Positions 42,509 through 52,174 of a stretch of DNA of 64,000 nt are shown piece after piece. The stretch's first letter is position 1; each line of letters begins with the position of its first letter. The position numbers were made by a program, and so were the translations under genes. Under the pieces are notes generated by a model. It did not search any database. It was given only the letters and a program-made list of their open reading frames with translations, and had not been told where the DNA came from. The DNA is from VBWE01 sp943372645 (GTDB taxonomy: Bacteria > Bacteroidota > Bacteroidia > Palsa-965), in assembly GCA_943372645.1 (NCBI GenBank), contig CALRZN010000015.1, positions 62,001 to 126,000 on the forward strand. The letters are read 5' to 3'.

Positions 42509-44007
42509 AGAATAACGGTGTGGGCTTTAATGGGTTGTTCTTTCATAATTAAATCGCCGGCCACCAGGCCCGAAATAATAGCCGGGGGGACACCCGGCCC
42601 GGGAACTGTTAACTGCCCGGCGTAATACAGGTTATTTACTTTTTTGCTTTTGATGGACGGTTTCAGGATGGCCGTTTGTTTTAACGTATTTGCAAGTCCG
42701 TACGCATTGCCGCGGAACGCATTGTAATCGTTTTTAAAATCGCGCATGCTGTAATCGTGACGTACAATTACGTGTTCCGTAATTTTTTCGCCGGTTGCTT
42801 TTTCAATGCGGTCGGCTATGATTTTGAAATAATGATCGTGTGTATTTTTCTCTTCTTCGAGTCCGGGCGCAACCGGAATCAGTACAAACAGATTTTCACA
42901 TCCATCGGGCGCAACGGTTTTATCGGTTACCGAAGGCGCGCAGACATAAAACAGCGGGCGCTGCGGCCAGGCGGGTGCATCATAAATTTCGCGGGCATGT
43001 GCATCAAACGATTCGTCGAAAAACAAATTGTGGTGCTGCAGTCCGTTCAGCTTTTTATTGAGCCCGAGGAAATAGATGAGGCACGAAGGTGCCATTTTTC
43101 GGCTGTTCCAGTAGGCCTCATCGTAGCGCCGCCATTTTGCATCGAGCAGGTGCTGCTCCACGTGGTGGTAGTCGGCCGCACCGATCACCACATCGGCTTC
43201 AACTGTCTGGCCGTTTACACGAACGCCTGTTGCGTTTCCGTTTTCAACAAGTACTTTTTCAACCGCGCTGTTGAAATGAAACTGCACACCGAGTGAAACC
43301 GCAAGCTGGTGCATGGCATTGCTGATGGCGTACATGCCGCCTTCCGGGTACCACGTACCGAGTTTGATGTCGGCATAATTCATCAGGCTGTACAGGGCCG
43401 GGGTGTTGCGCGGCGTTTCGCCGAGAAACAAAACAGGGAACTCGAGTATCTGCAGAATTTTCGGATGCGAAAAATACTGACGCACGTGCGCGTGCATGCT
43501 TTTAAACACATCCAGGCGAAGTGCACCCGAAATCAGTTTCCAGTCGGCAAATTCGCCGAGCGAAAGTCCGGGTTTGTACACCAGTTCTTTTATACCGACT
43601 TCGTATTTGTATTTTGCTTCTGCAAGAAAGCGTTCGAGTTTTTTTGCAGCGCCGGGTTCGAAGGTTTCGAAACAGGCACCGAGTTGTGCGGCATCGGCAG
43701 GCAGATCGAGTTTATCGCCCCCGTCAAAATAAACGCGGTACGAGGGATCGAGGCGCTGCACGGAATAATAATCGCTTACTTTTTTTCCGAAGCGTTCAAA
43801 AAACGATTCGAACACATCGGGCATCCAGTACCAGCTGGGCCCCATGTCAAATGTAAAACCGGCATCGCGGAGCAAACGGGCGCGCCCGCCGGGACCTTCG
43901 TTTTTTTCAAATACATCCACCCGGTATCCGGCAGCAGCAAGAGCACATGCTGCCGACATCCCGGCAAAGCCGGAACCGATTACTACAACGTGAGATTCAT
44001 TTTTCAT
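42505..44007 (-). CDS. crtI: Phytoene desaturase
   Basis: The 500-residue FAD enzyme converts phytoene to lycopene. The N-terminal FAD-binding motif is VVIGSGFAGMSAACALAAAG followed by VFEKNEGPGGRA. The C-terminal segment YYAGQLTVPGPGVPPAIISG is the bacterial carotenoid-desaturase signature. It is the first gene of the minus-strand operon crtI-crtB-idi, divergent from purB across 183 bases. By analogy it could be controlled by the CarH-like regulator and ECF sigma at 22.5-24.1 kb. No obvious copy of the 23.4-kb palindrome is seen in front of it. Confidence 0.95.
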   Translation of the reverse strand: MKNESHVVVIGSGFAGMSAACALAAAGYRVDVFEKNEGPGGRARLLRDAGFTFDMGPSWYWMPDVFESFFERFGKKVSDYYSVQRLDPSYRVYFDGGDKLDLPADAAQLGACFETFEPGAAKKLERFLAEAKYKYEVGIKELVYKPGLSLGEFADWKLISGALRLDVFKSMHAHVRQYFSHPKILQILEFPVLFLGETPRNTPALYSLMNYADIKLGTWYPEGGMYAISNAMHQLAVSLGVQFHFNSAVEKVLVENGNATGVRVNGQTVEADVVIGAADYHHVEQHLLDAKWRRYDEAYWNSRKMAPSCLIYFLGLNKKLNGLQHHNLFFDESFDAHAREIYDAPAWPQRPLFYVCAPSVTDKTVAPDGCENLFVLIPVAPGLEEEKNTHDHYFKIIADRIEKATGEKITEHVIVRHDYSMRDFKNDYNAFRGNAYGLANTLKQTAILKPSIKSKKVNNLYYAGQLTVPGPGVPPAIISGLVAGDLIMKEQPIKAHTVIL

Positions 44008-44190
44008 CTTCGGCTCTTAATCCGCATTGAATTTACACAAGCCTCAACAACATTGAAACACAAATTGTTTTAAATTTTTTTTATGTTGAACCTTCAGCAG
44101 GCAAGCCACTTCAGGAGTTAAACAAAAAGCAACTCCAACGCGTGCCGTGCTTCGATTTTGGTTACTTTAGCGCTTCTTTAGAAACAGCAC

Positions 44191-45534
44191 ATGCAGTTAA
44201 ACAGCCTTCATGCCATTTCGCCCATTGACGGGCGCTATACCAACCAGACGAACGAACTTGCGGCCTACTTTTCGGAAGCGGCATTGATCCGTTACCGCAT
44301 CCGGGTGGAAACCGAGTATTTTATTGCGCTCTGCACCATTCCCCTGCCCCAGCTTGCCGGTTTTCCGAAAAGTTCCTTTTCGGATTTACGCAAAAGAATG
44401 GGCGAACAGATTTCCGATACCGATGCGGAAGAGGTAAAAACAATTGAAAAAACCACAAACCACGATGTAAAGGCGGTGGAATATTTTATGAAAGCCCGCT
44501 TCGACGAAATGCAGCTTACGCCCTGGCGCGAGTTTATCCATTTCGGACTGACATCGCAGGATGTGAACAATACCGCCACGCCCCTGCTGCTGAAAGAAGC
44601 CTGGGAAAATGTATTGAAACCGGCTTACGAAAAAATTATCGCGCGGTTGAACGAACTGGCCAACGACTGGGATGCTATTCCTATGCTGGCGCACACCCAC
44701 GGGCAGCCTGCATCACCCACCCGCCTCGGAAAAGAAATCCGTGTTTATACCGAACGTTTATCGGTGCAGCTGGCGCAGGTGTGCGCGGTGCCTTTTTCGG
44801 CCAAGTTCGGCGGGGCAACGGGCAACTTCAATGCGCACCATGTGGCGTATCCGCACATTGACTGGCGCGCATTCGGCAACAGCTTTGTGGCTTCACTGGG
44901 CCTGCAGCGTTCGCAGTACACCACGCAGATTGAACATTACGACAACCTCGCTGCATTTTTCGACGGGCTGAAACGGATGAACACCATATTGACTGACCTC
45001 AACCGCGATATGTGGACGTATATTTCGATGAACTATTTCCGCCAGAAAATAAAAGCGGGCGAAGTGGGTTCATCGGCCATGCCGCACAAGGTAAACCCGA
45101 TTGATTTTGAAAATTCGGAAGGCAACCTCGGACTGGCCAACGCGCTGTTTGAACACCTTTCGGCCAAGCTGCCCATTTCGCGCCTGCAGCGTGATTTAAC
45201 GGATTCGACCGTGCTGCGCAACATCGGTGTTCCGGTGGCGCACAGCCTTATTGCGCTGAAGTCGCTGGAAAAAGGACTGGGCAAACTGTTGCTGAACGCG
45301 GAAGCCATTGCCGGCGACCTCGAAGCCAACTGGGCCGTGGTGGCCGAAGCCGTGCAAACCATCCTGCGCCGCGAAGGGTATCCGAATCCGTACGAAGCAC
45401 TGAAAGGATTAACACGCACCAACGAAAGCATTACCGCCGCCACCATGCAACAGTTTATTGAAACGCTGGACGTGAGTGAAGCGGTGAAAGCCGAACTGCG
45501 GGTGATTACGCCGCATAATTATACCGGTATTTAG
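44191..45534 (+). CDS. purB: Adenylosuccinate lyase
   Basis: The 447-residue enzyme cleaves adenylosuccinate and SAICAR in purine synthesis. It begins LHAISPIDGRYTNQTNEL. The signature loop GSSAMPHKVNPIDFEN and the catalytic-His segment AHTHGQPASPTRLGKE are present. The length agrees with the E. coli-type family. It is divergent from crtI. Confidence 0.96.
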   Translation: MQLNSLHAISPIDGRYTNQTNELAAYFSEAALIRYRIRVETEYFIALCTIPLPQLAGFPKSSFSDLRKRMGEQISDTDAEEVKTIEKTTNHDVKAVEYFMKARFDEMQLTPWREFIHFGLTSQDVNNTATPLLLKEAWENVLKPAYEKIIARLNELANDWDAIPMLAHTHGQPASPTRLGKEIRVYTERLSVQLAQVCAVPFSAKFGGATGNFNAHHVAYPHIDWRAFGNSFVASLGLQRSQYTTQIEHYDNLAAFFDGLKRMNTILTDLNRDMWTYISMNYFRQKIKAGEVGSSAMPHKVNPIDFENSEGNLGLANALFEHLSAKLPISRLQRDLTDSTVLRNIGVPVAHSLIALKSLEKGLGKLLLNAEAIAGDLEANWAVVAEAVQTILRREGYPNPYEALKGLTRTNESITAATMQQFIETLDVSEAVKAELRVITPHNYTGI

Positions 45535-45588
45535 TTTTACAAATTAAGATCCGGGGTTTAAGGTTCGTTAAGGTTAGTGGTTCATTTC

Positions 45589-45610
45589 GATTCAGGATGC
45601 ATCCTGAATC
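45589..45610. repeat. Perfect 22-bp palindrome after purB
   Basis: GATTCAGGATG and CATCCTGAATC are exact reverse complements with no spacer, 54 bases after purB and 57 before the next gene. There is no T-run, so it is not a typical terminator. It could be a protein-binding site or a repeat remnant. Confidence 0.7.
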
Positions 45611-45667
45611 ACAATATAAAAAATACACCAGGAGGAAAGGGCCAGCTGGTTTTCAGAAATAGTTTAC

Positions 45668-46540
45668 ATGTTCGTCTCCGGTTTCACCATCGTACGCAAT
45701 GCCGTTAAATTCGATTACCCGGTAACCGAGGCGATACGCTCCATCCTGCCGCTGTGCGATGAAGTGGTGGTGGCCGTAGGCAATTCCGATGACGATACAC
45801 TGAACCTGATCCGCAATATCGGCTCGCCGAAAATACGCATCATCGAAACCGTGTGGGACGATACGATGCGCGAGGGCGGGCGTGTGCTGGCGCTGGAAAC
45901 CGACAAGGCGTACGCAGCCATTTCAGAAAAAGCCGACTGGTGTTTTTACATCCAGGCCGATGAAGTGATTCACGAAAAAGACCACGACGCCATACGCCGC
46001 AGCATGCAGCAATGGAAAGACAAACCGGAAGTGGAAGGTTTGCTGTTCGATTACGTGCATTTTTATGGTTCGTATGATTACACCGGCAATTCGCGGCGCT
46101 GGTACCGCAACGAAATACGCATTGTGCGCCGCCTGCCTGAAATACGCTCGTACCGCGATGCGCAGGGTTTCCGGAAAACCGATAACAGCAAACTGCGCGT
46201 AAAAAAATGCGGCGCATCGGTGCATCATTACGGCTGGGTAAAACCACCGGAGAAACAGCAGGCCAAGCAGGAATCGTTTCATAAAATGTGGCACGACGAT
46301 GCGTGGATGGAAAAACACATTCCGAAAACCACGGCGTTTGATTATACCGGCATCGATTCGCTGGCGCGCTTTACCGGCACACATCCCGCAGTGATGCAGG
46401 AACGCATCAATGCCAAAAACTGGGCGTTTGAATTTGATCCGTCGCAGCAAAAACTATCGCTCAAATCGCGGTTTTCGATGTGGATTGAAAACACCACCGG
46501 TTACCGCATCGGCGAATACAAAAATTATATCCTGATCTGA
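45668..46540 (+). CDS. Glycosyltransferase family 2-like protein
   Basis: The 290-residue protein has a GT-A-like N-terminus (FVSGFTIVRNAVKFDYPVTE, EVVVAVGNSDDDTLNLI) and the metal-binding motif FYIQADEVIHE, a DxD variant. In the C-terminal half are GASVHHYGWVKPPEKQ and a basic stretch. No membrane helix is visible, so it is probably a cytosolic transferase of unknown sugar and acceptor. It may be linked with the next gene (1-base gap). Confidence 0.85.
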   Translation: MFVSGFTIVRNAVKFDYPVTEAIRSILPLCDEVVVAVGNSDDDTLNLIRNIGSPKIRIIETVWDDTMREGGRVLALETDKAYAAISEKADWCFYIQADEVIHEKDHDAIRRSMQQWKDKPEVEGLLFDYVHFYGSYDYTGNSRRWYRNEIRIVRRLPEIRSYRDAQGFRKTDNSKLRVKKCGASVHHYGWVKPPEKQQAKQESFHKMWHDDAWMEKHIPKTTAFDYTGIDSLARFTGTHPAVMQERINAKNWAFEFDPSQQKLSLKSRFSMWIENTTGYRIGEYKNYILI

Positions 46541-46541
46541 C

Positions 46542-47714
46542 ATGGGTTTTCACATCGCATCCGTAACTCCGCAAGATGTTGTACTGCTCCGCGACCGGAG
46601 CACCACGCGTTTCCGGAATGTATTTGTGCTGGCGGCCTCCGTGTTTTTTATCATCGGCATGACCGGGCTTTATTTTACGTGGCACAGCAAAGGATATACG
46701 TTTGTTTTTTTCGGTGTGTTTGCCGGTATTGCTGCATTTCTGCTGGTTGCCGGTCCGCTGATTGTGCGCAAGCGCCAGGCGTTTGATCCGCTGCAGCTGA
46801 CGTTCAGCAACAGCAAAGGCACGTTAACGGTAATACAGGACAAGGCGGCCGCAACGGTGGCGTGTATTCCGTACAGCAACATTCTTTTGTTCGGCATCCG
46901 CGAAGAACGCCAGAGCAATTCGAACGACCGCGTAACAACTACTTCCAGTTACAAATACATTGTTTACTTCCGGAAAAAAGACGGCAGCACCTGGGAGTTG
47001 CTTGAAACCCGTTCGCAGCGGGAAGCAATAACAATGCTCGAGGCACTGCAGCAAAACGTAAATCTGCAGCAGCCCGGCAGCTGTCCGCCCGTGAAAACAC
47101 TTTCTGAAAAACTGCAGCAGACTTCGCCGGGAAGCGCGGCGGGTATTTCGTGGCAGAATAATGCGCCGGGCCAATTGCTTTTATTTATCCCGATCGTTCT
47201 TTTTATCGGCAGTGTACTGGCTTTTTTCTGGTATGCCATTACCGGTCCGTTTGCGGGCGGGCAGCGGGAATGGTTTCCGGCGGTGATACTCGGTTTTATT
47301 TCCGCCATTTTTCTCGTGGTTATTGCCGGCAATATCTACAAGATTATCAAAGACAGCCGCACGGTGTATGGATTAGCAATCGGGCGAAGCGATTTCCGTT
47401 ACACCGAAAGTTCCCGCTCGGGGCGCCTCCGTAAAGAAATTATTTACACGCCCGGCGATATCAAAGGTGTGATTTACAATTACCGGTTATCGAAAACGGA
47501 GTCGGACATTCACATCCTGCGGCAGGCGGAAATGGAACAGCACAACAAAATGCTGAATGGCGATATTTCGTTTGCCGATGTGCTGCCGATGCTGCGCGCT
47601 TCTTTAAATGAGCTGCAATTGCACATAACTGCGCTTAACTGTACCGAGCGGCTGCAATTAGAAAACTGGATACAGGAAGCGATTGCACGCCATACTGCTG
47701 CTGAAAAGCTGTAA
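46542..47714 (+). CDS. Four-TM membrane protein, function unknown
   Basis: The 390-residue protein has two N-terminal helices (VFVLAASVFFIIGMTGLYF, VFFGVFAGIAAFLLVAGPLI), then a soluble stretch of about 130 residues. Two more helices follow (LLLFIPIVLFIGSVLAFFWY, AVILGFISAIFLVVIAGNIY) and a C-terminal soluble domain of about 130 residues. Both soluble parts have PH-like or bacterial membrane-regulator character (ILLFGIREERQSNSNDR, DIKGVIYNYRLSKTES), but no family can be named. It follows the glycosyltransferase by one base. Confidence 0.7.
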   Translation: MGFHIASVTPQDVVLLRDRSTTRFRNVFVLAASVFFIIGMTGLYFTWHSKGYTFVFFGVFAGIAAFLLVAGPLIVRKRQAFDPLQLTFSNSKGTLTVIQDKAAATVACIPYSNILLFGIREERQSNSNDRVTTTSSYKYIVYFRKKDGSTWELLETRSQREAITMLEALQQNVNLQQPGSCPPVKTLSEKLQQTSPGSAAGISWQNNAPGQLLLFIPIVLFIGSVLAFFWYAITGPFAGGQREWFPAVILGFISAIFLVVIAGNIYKIIKDSRTVYGLAIGRSDFRYTESSRSGRLRKEIIYTPGDIKGVIYNYRLSKTESDIHILRQAEMEQHNKMLNGDISFADVLPMLRASLNELQLHITALNCTERLQLENWIQEAIARHTAAEKL

Positions 47715-47782
47715 CGTTTTTTTTGTGGTGATTCATTCATATTTACATTATCTTTACATGAACACCTAGTCGCATCCATTTC

Positions 47783-49975
47783 ATGAAACGCATTTTTTTT
47801 ACCGGGATCAGTGCGCTGCTTGTTTCTTATACATACGCACAGGCTGTTATTACCAATCGTTCGGTTACCCCGCCGCTGGTTACCATAAATCCGACAGACT
47901 TCCTCGGCGTGCAGGCATTTAGCCTTATCAGTACAGCTGATACGTTTCCGCTATCGCCGGGATTTCGTTTTGCGGGCGGGGCCGATGGCTGCGGCATCCG
48001 GAAAAATACAAATGGCACGTACACGATGGTGACCAACCACGAGGATTTGCTCTCGGTTTCGCGTGTTACACTCGACAGTACATTTAAACCCATCAGCGGC
48101 GAGTACCTGCTTAATTCCAATGCCGGCATGTGGCGCCTGTGTTCGGCTACGCTTGCCGAACCGGAAATTCACGGATTCGGTCCGACCTACATTACCGGCG
48201 CTGAAAGCAACCTCGAAAATTATGCACACGCTGTTCCGCTTTACGGGCCGGTGATTCATGATTCGCTTACTTCTGCCAATACCACGCTTGCAAAAGGACT
48301 GGGCCGCTGGCGCATTGAAAATGCAGTGCCGCTGCCCTTAGCTACGTTTAATAAAACCGTGGTCATTATCGGTGATGATGATTCCGGGCCAAACGGCGGA
48401 CAGCTGGGAATGTACATTGCCAATTCCGTGGGCGATCTGCAGAACGGACGCCTGTATGCCATGCGCCGCACCGACCAGAACCAGCGTGAACTCGACGTGC
48501 TGCCCGGTGTTCCGGTGCCGGTAGAGTTTATTGAGATTCCGAATTACATGAATAAAACCGGTTCGCAGATTGACCAGTTCTGCGGCGACAGTATTCACAC
48601 CATTGACCTGCAACGCGTTGAAGATCTGGATTACCGCAAAGGCAACGCACAGGCTGCCCGTGAAGTTTATTTTGCCGTTACCGGGCTCGCCAATGCAGAT
48701 ACCGTTAACCGTACGTTATACGGGCGCCTCTACCGCCTGCAACTGGATTCAGCCAACCCGCTGAGCGGTATGCTTACCTGTGTACTCGACGGCGACGGAA
48801 AAAACCTGCTGAACCCCGGTAAACTGCTTTTTAACCCGGATAATGTATGCGCAACCGAAGACTACGTGTATGTGCAGGAAGATCCGGGCGGATGGTGGAC
48901 GCCTTCGTATGCACCGTACCTGCACGATGCCGCCGTTCACCAATACGACATTCAAACCGGCGACTGCAAAATTCTCTGCATCATGGATCATCACCGGCAT
49001 GCGCCCGACAGTATGATTTACAATACGAACGGCAATGCCAGCGTATATGCGATGAGCGGACTGGGTACCTGGGAATACGGTGCCATGCTTGACATCAGTG
49101 AAAAAACCGGTGTGCTGAATACATTTACGTTAAACCTGCAAACGCATTCGTGGTACGATACGCGTTTTCACAACCTTGACGGCGGTACACTGAACACGTG
49201 GTACAACCAGGGCAGCATGATTGTGATGCTGACCAACGTGCCGCGCATTAAACCGCAGCCGCCATCTGTTCCGATGGTTTTTGTATGCCAGGGCGAAAGT
49301 GCAACACTTACTGCAACCGGTGGCAGCACATTCTGGCAAACGAACGGCACAACTTATAATTGGTACACCACGGCATCGGGCGGCACACCTTTTTTTACGG
49401 GAGCGGTTTATACTACGCCTCCCCTCACCGCTTCTGCTGTTTATTTTGTAGAAACTAGTGTTTCCGGTTTTACCAGCATACGCACAGCAGCAGTGGTTGG
49501 TGTGAGTGCTGCGCCGCCGGTTCCCACCATTTCGGTTTTCGGAAATACGCTGGTATCGAGTGCAGCAACGGGCAACCAGTGGTACCGCAATAATTTAATT
49601 ATTCCCGGTGCAACAGCACAGGCATATACCATTACGCAGTCGGGATTTTATGCGGTGGAAAACACGCAGTTCGGTTGTACCGTAGTGTCAAACGATACGC
49701 TGATCCTGCTGAGCGATGTGGAAGAAATGACCGCAAGCGGCGACTGGATGATTTATCCAAATCCGGGCGATGGGTATTTTAACCTGCAGCAACTGAACGG
49801 CACAAACGAACCCTGTGATATGCAGGTAACGGATATGCTCGGCAACACGATTGCACTTTTCCGCAGCACAACCCAGAAACAGGCCATTGATCTGCGCAAC
49901 CAGCAGCCCGGCATGTATTTCATTCACATCCGGAACGGTGAAAGCCACTTGGTGCTGAAAGCACTGAAGCACTAA
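47783..49975 (+). CDS. Secreted PhoX-like protein with T9SS sorting domain
   Basis: The 730-residue protein has a signal peptide and a large N-terminal beta-propeller-like domain. Segments such as GTYTMVTNHEDLLSVSRVTL and VVIIGDDDSGPNGGQLGMYI recall the DUF839/PhoX phosphatase family. An Ig-like stretch follows (PPSVPMVFVCQGESATLTAT). The C-terminus MIYPNPGDGYFNLQQLNG to LRNQQPGMYFIHIRNGE is a Por sorting domain, so it is a type IX cargo. A phosphatase function is only suggested. Metal ligands were not confirmed by reading. Confidence 0.75.
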   Translation: MKRIFFTGISALLVSYTYAQAVITNRSVTPPLVTINPTDFLGVQAFSLISTADTFPLSPGFRFAGGADGCGIRKNTNGTYTMVTNHEDLLSVSRVTLDSTFKPISGEYLLNSNAGMWRLCSATLAEPEIHGFGPTYITGAESNLENYAHAVPLYGPVIHDSLTSANTTLAKGLGRWRIENAVPLPLATFNKTVVIIGDDDSGPNGGQLGMYIANSVGDLQNGRLYAMRRTDQNQRELDVLPGVPVPVEFIEIPNYMNKTGSQIDQFCGDSIHTIDLQRVEDLDYRKGNAQAAREVYFAVTGLANADTVNRTLYGRLYRLQLDSANPLSGMLTCVLDGDGKNLLNPGKLLFNPDNVCATEDYVYVQEDPGGWWTPSYAPYLHDAAVHQYDIQTGDCKILCIMDHHRHAPDSMIYNTNGNASVYAMSGLGTWEYGAMLDISEKTGVLNTFTLNLQTHSWYDTRFHNLDGGTLNTWYNQGSMIVMLTNVPRIKPQPPSVPMVFVCQGESATLTATGGSTFWQTNGTTYNWYTTASGGTPFFTGAVYTTPPLTASAVYFVETSVSGFTSIRTAAVVGVSAAPPVPTISVFGNTLVSSAATGNQWYRNNLIIPGATAQAYTITQSGFYAVENTQFGCTVVSNDTLILLSDVEEMTASGDWMIYPNPGDGYFNLQQLNGTNEPCDMQVTDMLGNTIALFRSTTQKQAIDLRNQQPGMYFIHIRNGESHLVLKALKH

Positions 49976-49979
49976 ACGT

Positions 49980-50309
49980 TTACGATAAATCTTCTACAGA
50001 AGCATCGGGTGCATTGGCTTTAACCGAGCGCATGCCGTTTTCACAGCCGCTTTTGCTTTCGTATTGTTCGCTGGTGCCTATTACCTGGCCGTTGGCCGCT
50101 TTGAGGTTAAAATAGTGTTTGCCGTCTTTGGATGTTTTCATTTCATAACGGTCGTCGTCCTGTGAATTTACACGAACCGACGCTATGCCGTTTTCGCAAC
50201 TTGCTTTTGCCTTGTAGCCTTCGCTGGTCAATATGATTTCGCCGTTTCCTGCTTTCAGGTTAAACTGGTATTCGCCGTTTGAACGTGTTTTGATAACAAA
50301 TTTGCCCAT
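49980..50309 (-). CDS. YegP/DUF1508-family protein (two repeats)
   Basis: The 109-residue protein has two tandem DUF1508 units: KTRSNGEYQFNLKAGNGEII with SEGYKAKASCENGIASV, and KTSKDGKHYFNLKAANGQVI with SEQYESKSGCENGMRSV. YegP of E. coli is similar, small and of unknown function. It is convergent with the T9SS gene, with only 4 bases between their stops. A weak -33/-7 pair (TTG-N20-TATCTTGC) lies upstream. Confidence 0.93.
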   Translation of the reverse strand: MGKFVIKTRSNGEYQFNLKAGNGEIILTSEGYKAKASCENGIASVRVNSQDDDRYEMKTSKDGKHYFNLKAANGQVIGTSEQYESKSGCENGMRSVKANAPDASVEDLS

Positions 50310-50412
50310 GCTGCTTTTTTTCGCGCAAGATAAAACCAGGCAACCTTGTTTTCAATTAATAAACAGGTATAAAGTCAATTTTTTATTAACGAATCCCCGG
50401 AATTATCCGTTT

Positions 50413-50901
50413 TCAATCGGTTTCGCGGCAATACTGGATGTAATCGGTTTTGGGCAGTGTTTCAACGGCCTGCAGTTCGCGCAGGATGGTAACAAGTTGT
50501 CCGCGATGGAAGGTGGCGTGGTTCATGCAGTGCAGCGCGATATCGCCCACGGAAGTTTCGAACGGATCGCCTTTAACATTTTTATATGCACACAACTTCG
50601 ACCAGCCGGCCGTATCCTGCTGCGCTGCAAATGCGATCCACGCTTCGGCCGATTTACGCATTTCGGAAAATACCTGTTCCGGCTGCATGGTTTCGCTTGG
50701 CCATCCAGGCCGGTCAATGCCCTGCAGGCGTTCGAGCCAGAGTATTTCGGCATCGAGCAGATGAAACAGTGTTTTGCGCAGCGTATCAAAACTGGAACGC
50801 ACCGGTTTATCAAGAACTTCGGCGGGCAGTTTTTCAAGCAGGTCAGCAAACTGGTTATTTGCCCAGGCGTTGTAGGCGATGTATTTTTGATGTGTATCCA
50901 T
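50413..50901 (-). CDS. DinB-family metal-dependent four-helix protein
   Basis: The start at 50901 (MDTHQKYIAYNAWANNQFAD) gives 162 residues, the DinB length. An ORF extension to 50991 lies in repeat-rich leader DNA. The conserved YNAWAN start, HLLDAEILWLERL and the HxxxH of MNHATFHRGQ supply the three metal-binding histidines. DinB proteins bind Zn or Ni. The family includes bacillithiol transferases, but no function is certain here. Confidence 0.9.
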   Translation of the reverse strand: MDTHQKYIAYNAWANNQFADLLEKLPAEVLDKPVRSSFDTLRKTLFHLLDAEILWLERLQGIDRPGWPSETMQPEQVFSEMRKSAEAWIAFAAQQDTAGWSKLCAYKNVKGDPFETSVGDIALHCMNHATFHRGQLVTILRELQAVETLPKTDYIQYCRETD

Positions 50902-50953
50902 CTTAATGCGTGTGTTTCGTGTTGGAACGATTAAACAGGAGATCGTATAATTT

Positions 50954-51050
50954 AGTTTGCAATTTGCAGTTTTTGCCTGCGTAAGGAACACGATCTTATT
51001 TCTTGAAATACAAACAGAACTGCAAACTGCAAAACTGCAAATTGCAAACT
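50954..51050. repeat. 20-bp perfect inverted repeat built of ACTGCAA-like heptamers
   Basis: AGTTTGCAATTTGCAGTTTT (50954-50973) and its exact reverse complement (51031-51050) flank 57 bases, with further ACTGCAA copies inside (51020-51030). It lies between the lutA-like stop and the dinB start and may act as a hairpin or repeat element. Confidence 0.7.
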
Positions 51051-51112
51051 GTTAAAAGAACTACTTTATAAAATCTGTTTCTTGAGTCAAATCCGTTTTA
51101 CACGTTCCCGTT

Positions 51113-51835
51113 TCAATCCCAGCCTGAAGCAAGTACATCAATGATGTGTTTGGTCTGGATGGATTTGCCTTCTTTTTTGATATATCCTTCCAGCTGCAGC
51201 AGGCACGAGAGGTCGGTGGAAATGATGTAATCGGCACCGGCGGCTTCGGCGTTGCGTACTTTTTCGCGGGCCATGCCTACGGAAATGTTTTCGTGTTTTA
51301 CGGCAAACGTACCGCCGAATCCGCAGCAGGTTTCACAATCGTTCATCTCGCGCAGTTCGAGTCCGCGCACTTTGCCCAGCAGCTGGCGCGGTTCGCGTTT
51401 GATACCGTATTCGCGGAGGCCGGAACAGGAATCGTGGAACACACCGACGCCTTTTAACGTGGCACCGAGATCGGAAATTTTAAGCACGTTCACCAAAAAA
51501 TCGGTGAACTCGTACATATTTTTCTGTACGCCTTTGCACTGGTTGTGGAGTACGGTATTGTCGAACAATTCGCCGTAGCTGTTTTTCACAAAGCCGGCGC
51601 AAGATGCCGATGGCGTTACAATGTAGCGGTCGTTCTGAAATTCTTTCAGGAACTTCTCGCCTACTTCTTTGCAGTGGTCCCAGTATCCGCCATTGAATGC
51701 CGGCTGCCCGCAACAGGTTTGCTCGTGGTTGTAATTCACACCGCAACCCACCCGCTCCAGCACCTTCACCATGTTGAGCGCGGTGTCGGGGTAGAGCTGA
51801 TCTACAAAACAGGGAATAAAGAGTTCTACAATCAT
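51113..51835 (-). CDS. LutA/YkgE-type cysteine-rich Fe-S protein
   Basis: The 240-residue protein has two CCG domains: GVNYNHEQTCCGQPAFNGG and CETCCGFGGTF with an upstream FHDSCSGLREY. Each would bind an Fe-S cluster or cofactor. It matches LutA of the L-lactate utilisation complex (and glycolate oxidase GlcF-like subunits). Its LutC-like partner is encoded at 6.9 kb, and no LutB is in the window, so the genes are scattered. A -7-like TACCTTTG lies at 51876-51883 on the minus strand. Confidence 0.9.
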   Translation of the reverse strand: MIVELFIPCFVDQLYPDTALNMVKVLERVGCGVNYNHEQTCCGQPAFNGGYWDHCKEVGEKFLKEFQNDRYIVTPSASCAGFVKNSYGELFDNTVLHNQCKGVQKNMYEFTDFLVNVLKISDLGATLKGVGVFHDSCSGLREYGIKREPRQLLGKVRGLELREMNDCETCCGFGGTFAVKHENISVGMAREKVRNAEAAGADYIISTDLSCLLQLEGYIKKEGKSIQTKHIIDVLASGWD

Positions 51836-52174
51836 GGTATGCTTAAAATTGCGGGACCAGGTCCGTTTGGTTTACAAAGGTAATAGTTTGGGGGATGTAA
51901 TTTCGGTTGGAGGAAATTCAGGCGCCAGTTCTTTTATAATCTGTAGGCAAATTTTAGTGCCTTTTCCATTGTGGCTTTTGTTGTATTTTTTTGCCACAAA
52001 GGCGCAAAGGCACGAAGAGAAACTGCTACAAAACAGGAACGATTAAAAACACAGCTTCAATGTCAAAAGAAGCTTTCAGCGCTCAACCTTATTTTATTAC
52101 TGCATCGGAACTTGATCTGTTTTTTTTTGCGGTATCGAAATCGTTATGCTTTTTTGCGAACAAGTATTGATGTT
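51836..52174. other. Intergenic stretch with repeat array, no gene recognised
   Basis: This 339-base gap holds the lutA-like leader and a CACAAAGG-type repeat (51991-52023). It also has AT-rich sequence with no coding signal. I looked on the minus strand for a decayed toxin partner of the antitoxin at 52175 and found none. Confidence 0.6.
51991..52023. repeat. CACAAAGG/CGCAAAGG/CACGAAGA tandem 8-mer repeat, copy 1
   Basis: GCCACAAAGGCGCAAAGG CACGAAGA reads as three 8-base units. A second copy at 53941-53976 differs at only 3 of 26 positions. I recall this short family scattered in intergenic DNA of many Bacteroidota and other bacteria. Its origin is unclear. Confidence 0.7.

Noticed and set aside
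44008..44190. Copy of the CarH-like palindrome in front of crtI
   Set aside because: No ATAGTTAG inverted repeat was found in the crtI-purB gap, so direct control by the same operator cannot be claimed.
52024..52174. Possible decayed toxin after the orphan antitoxin
   Set aside because: Reading the minus strand after the antitoxin stop gave only short frames with no RelE/ParE motif.
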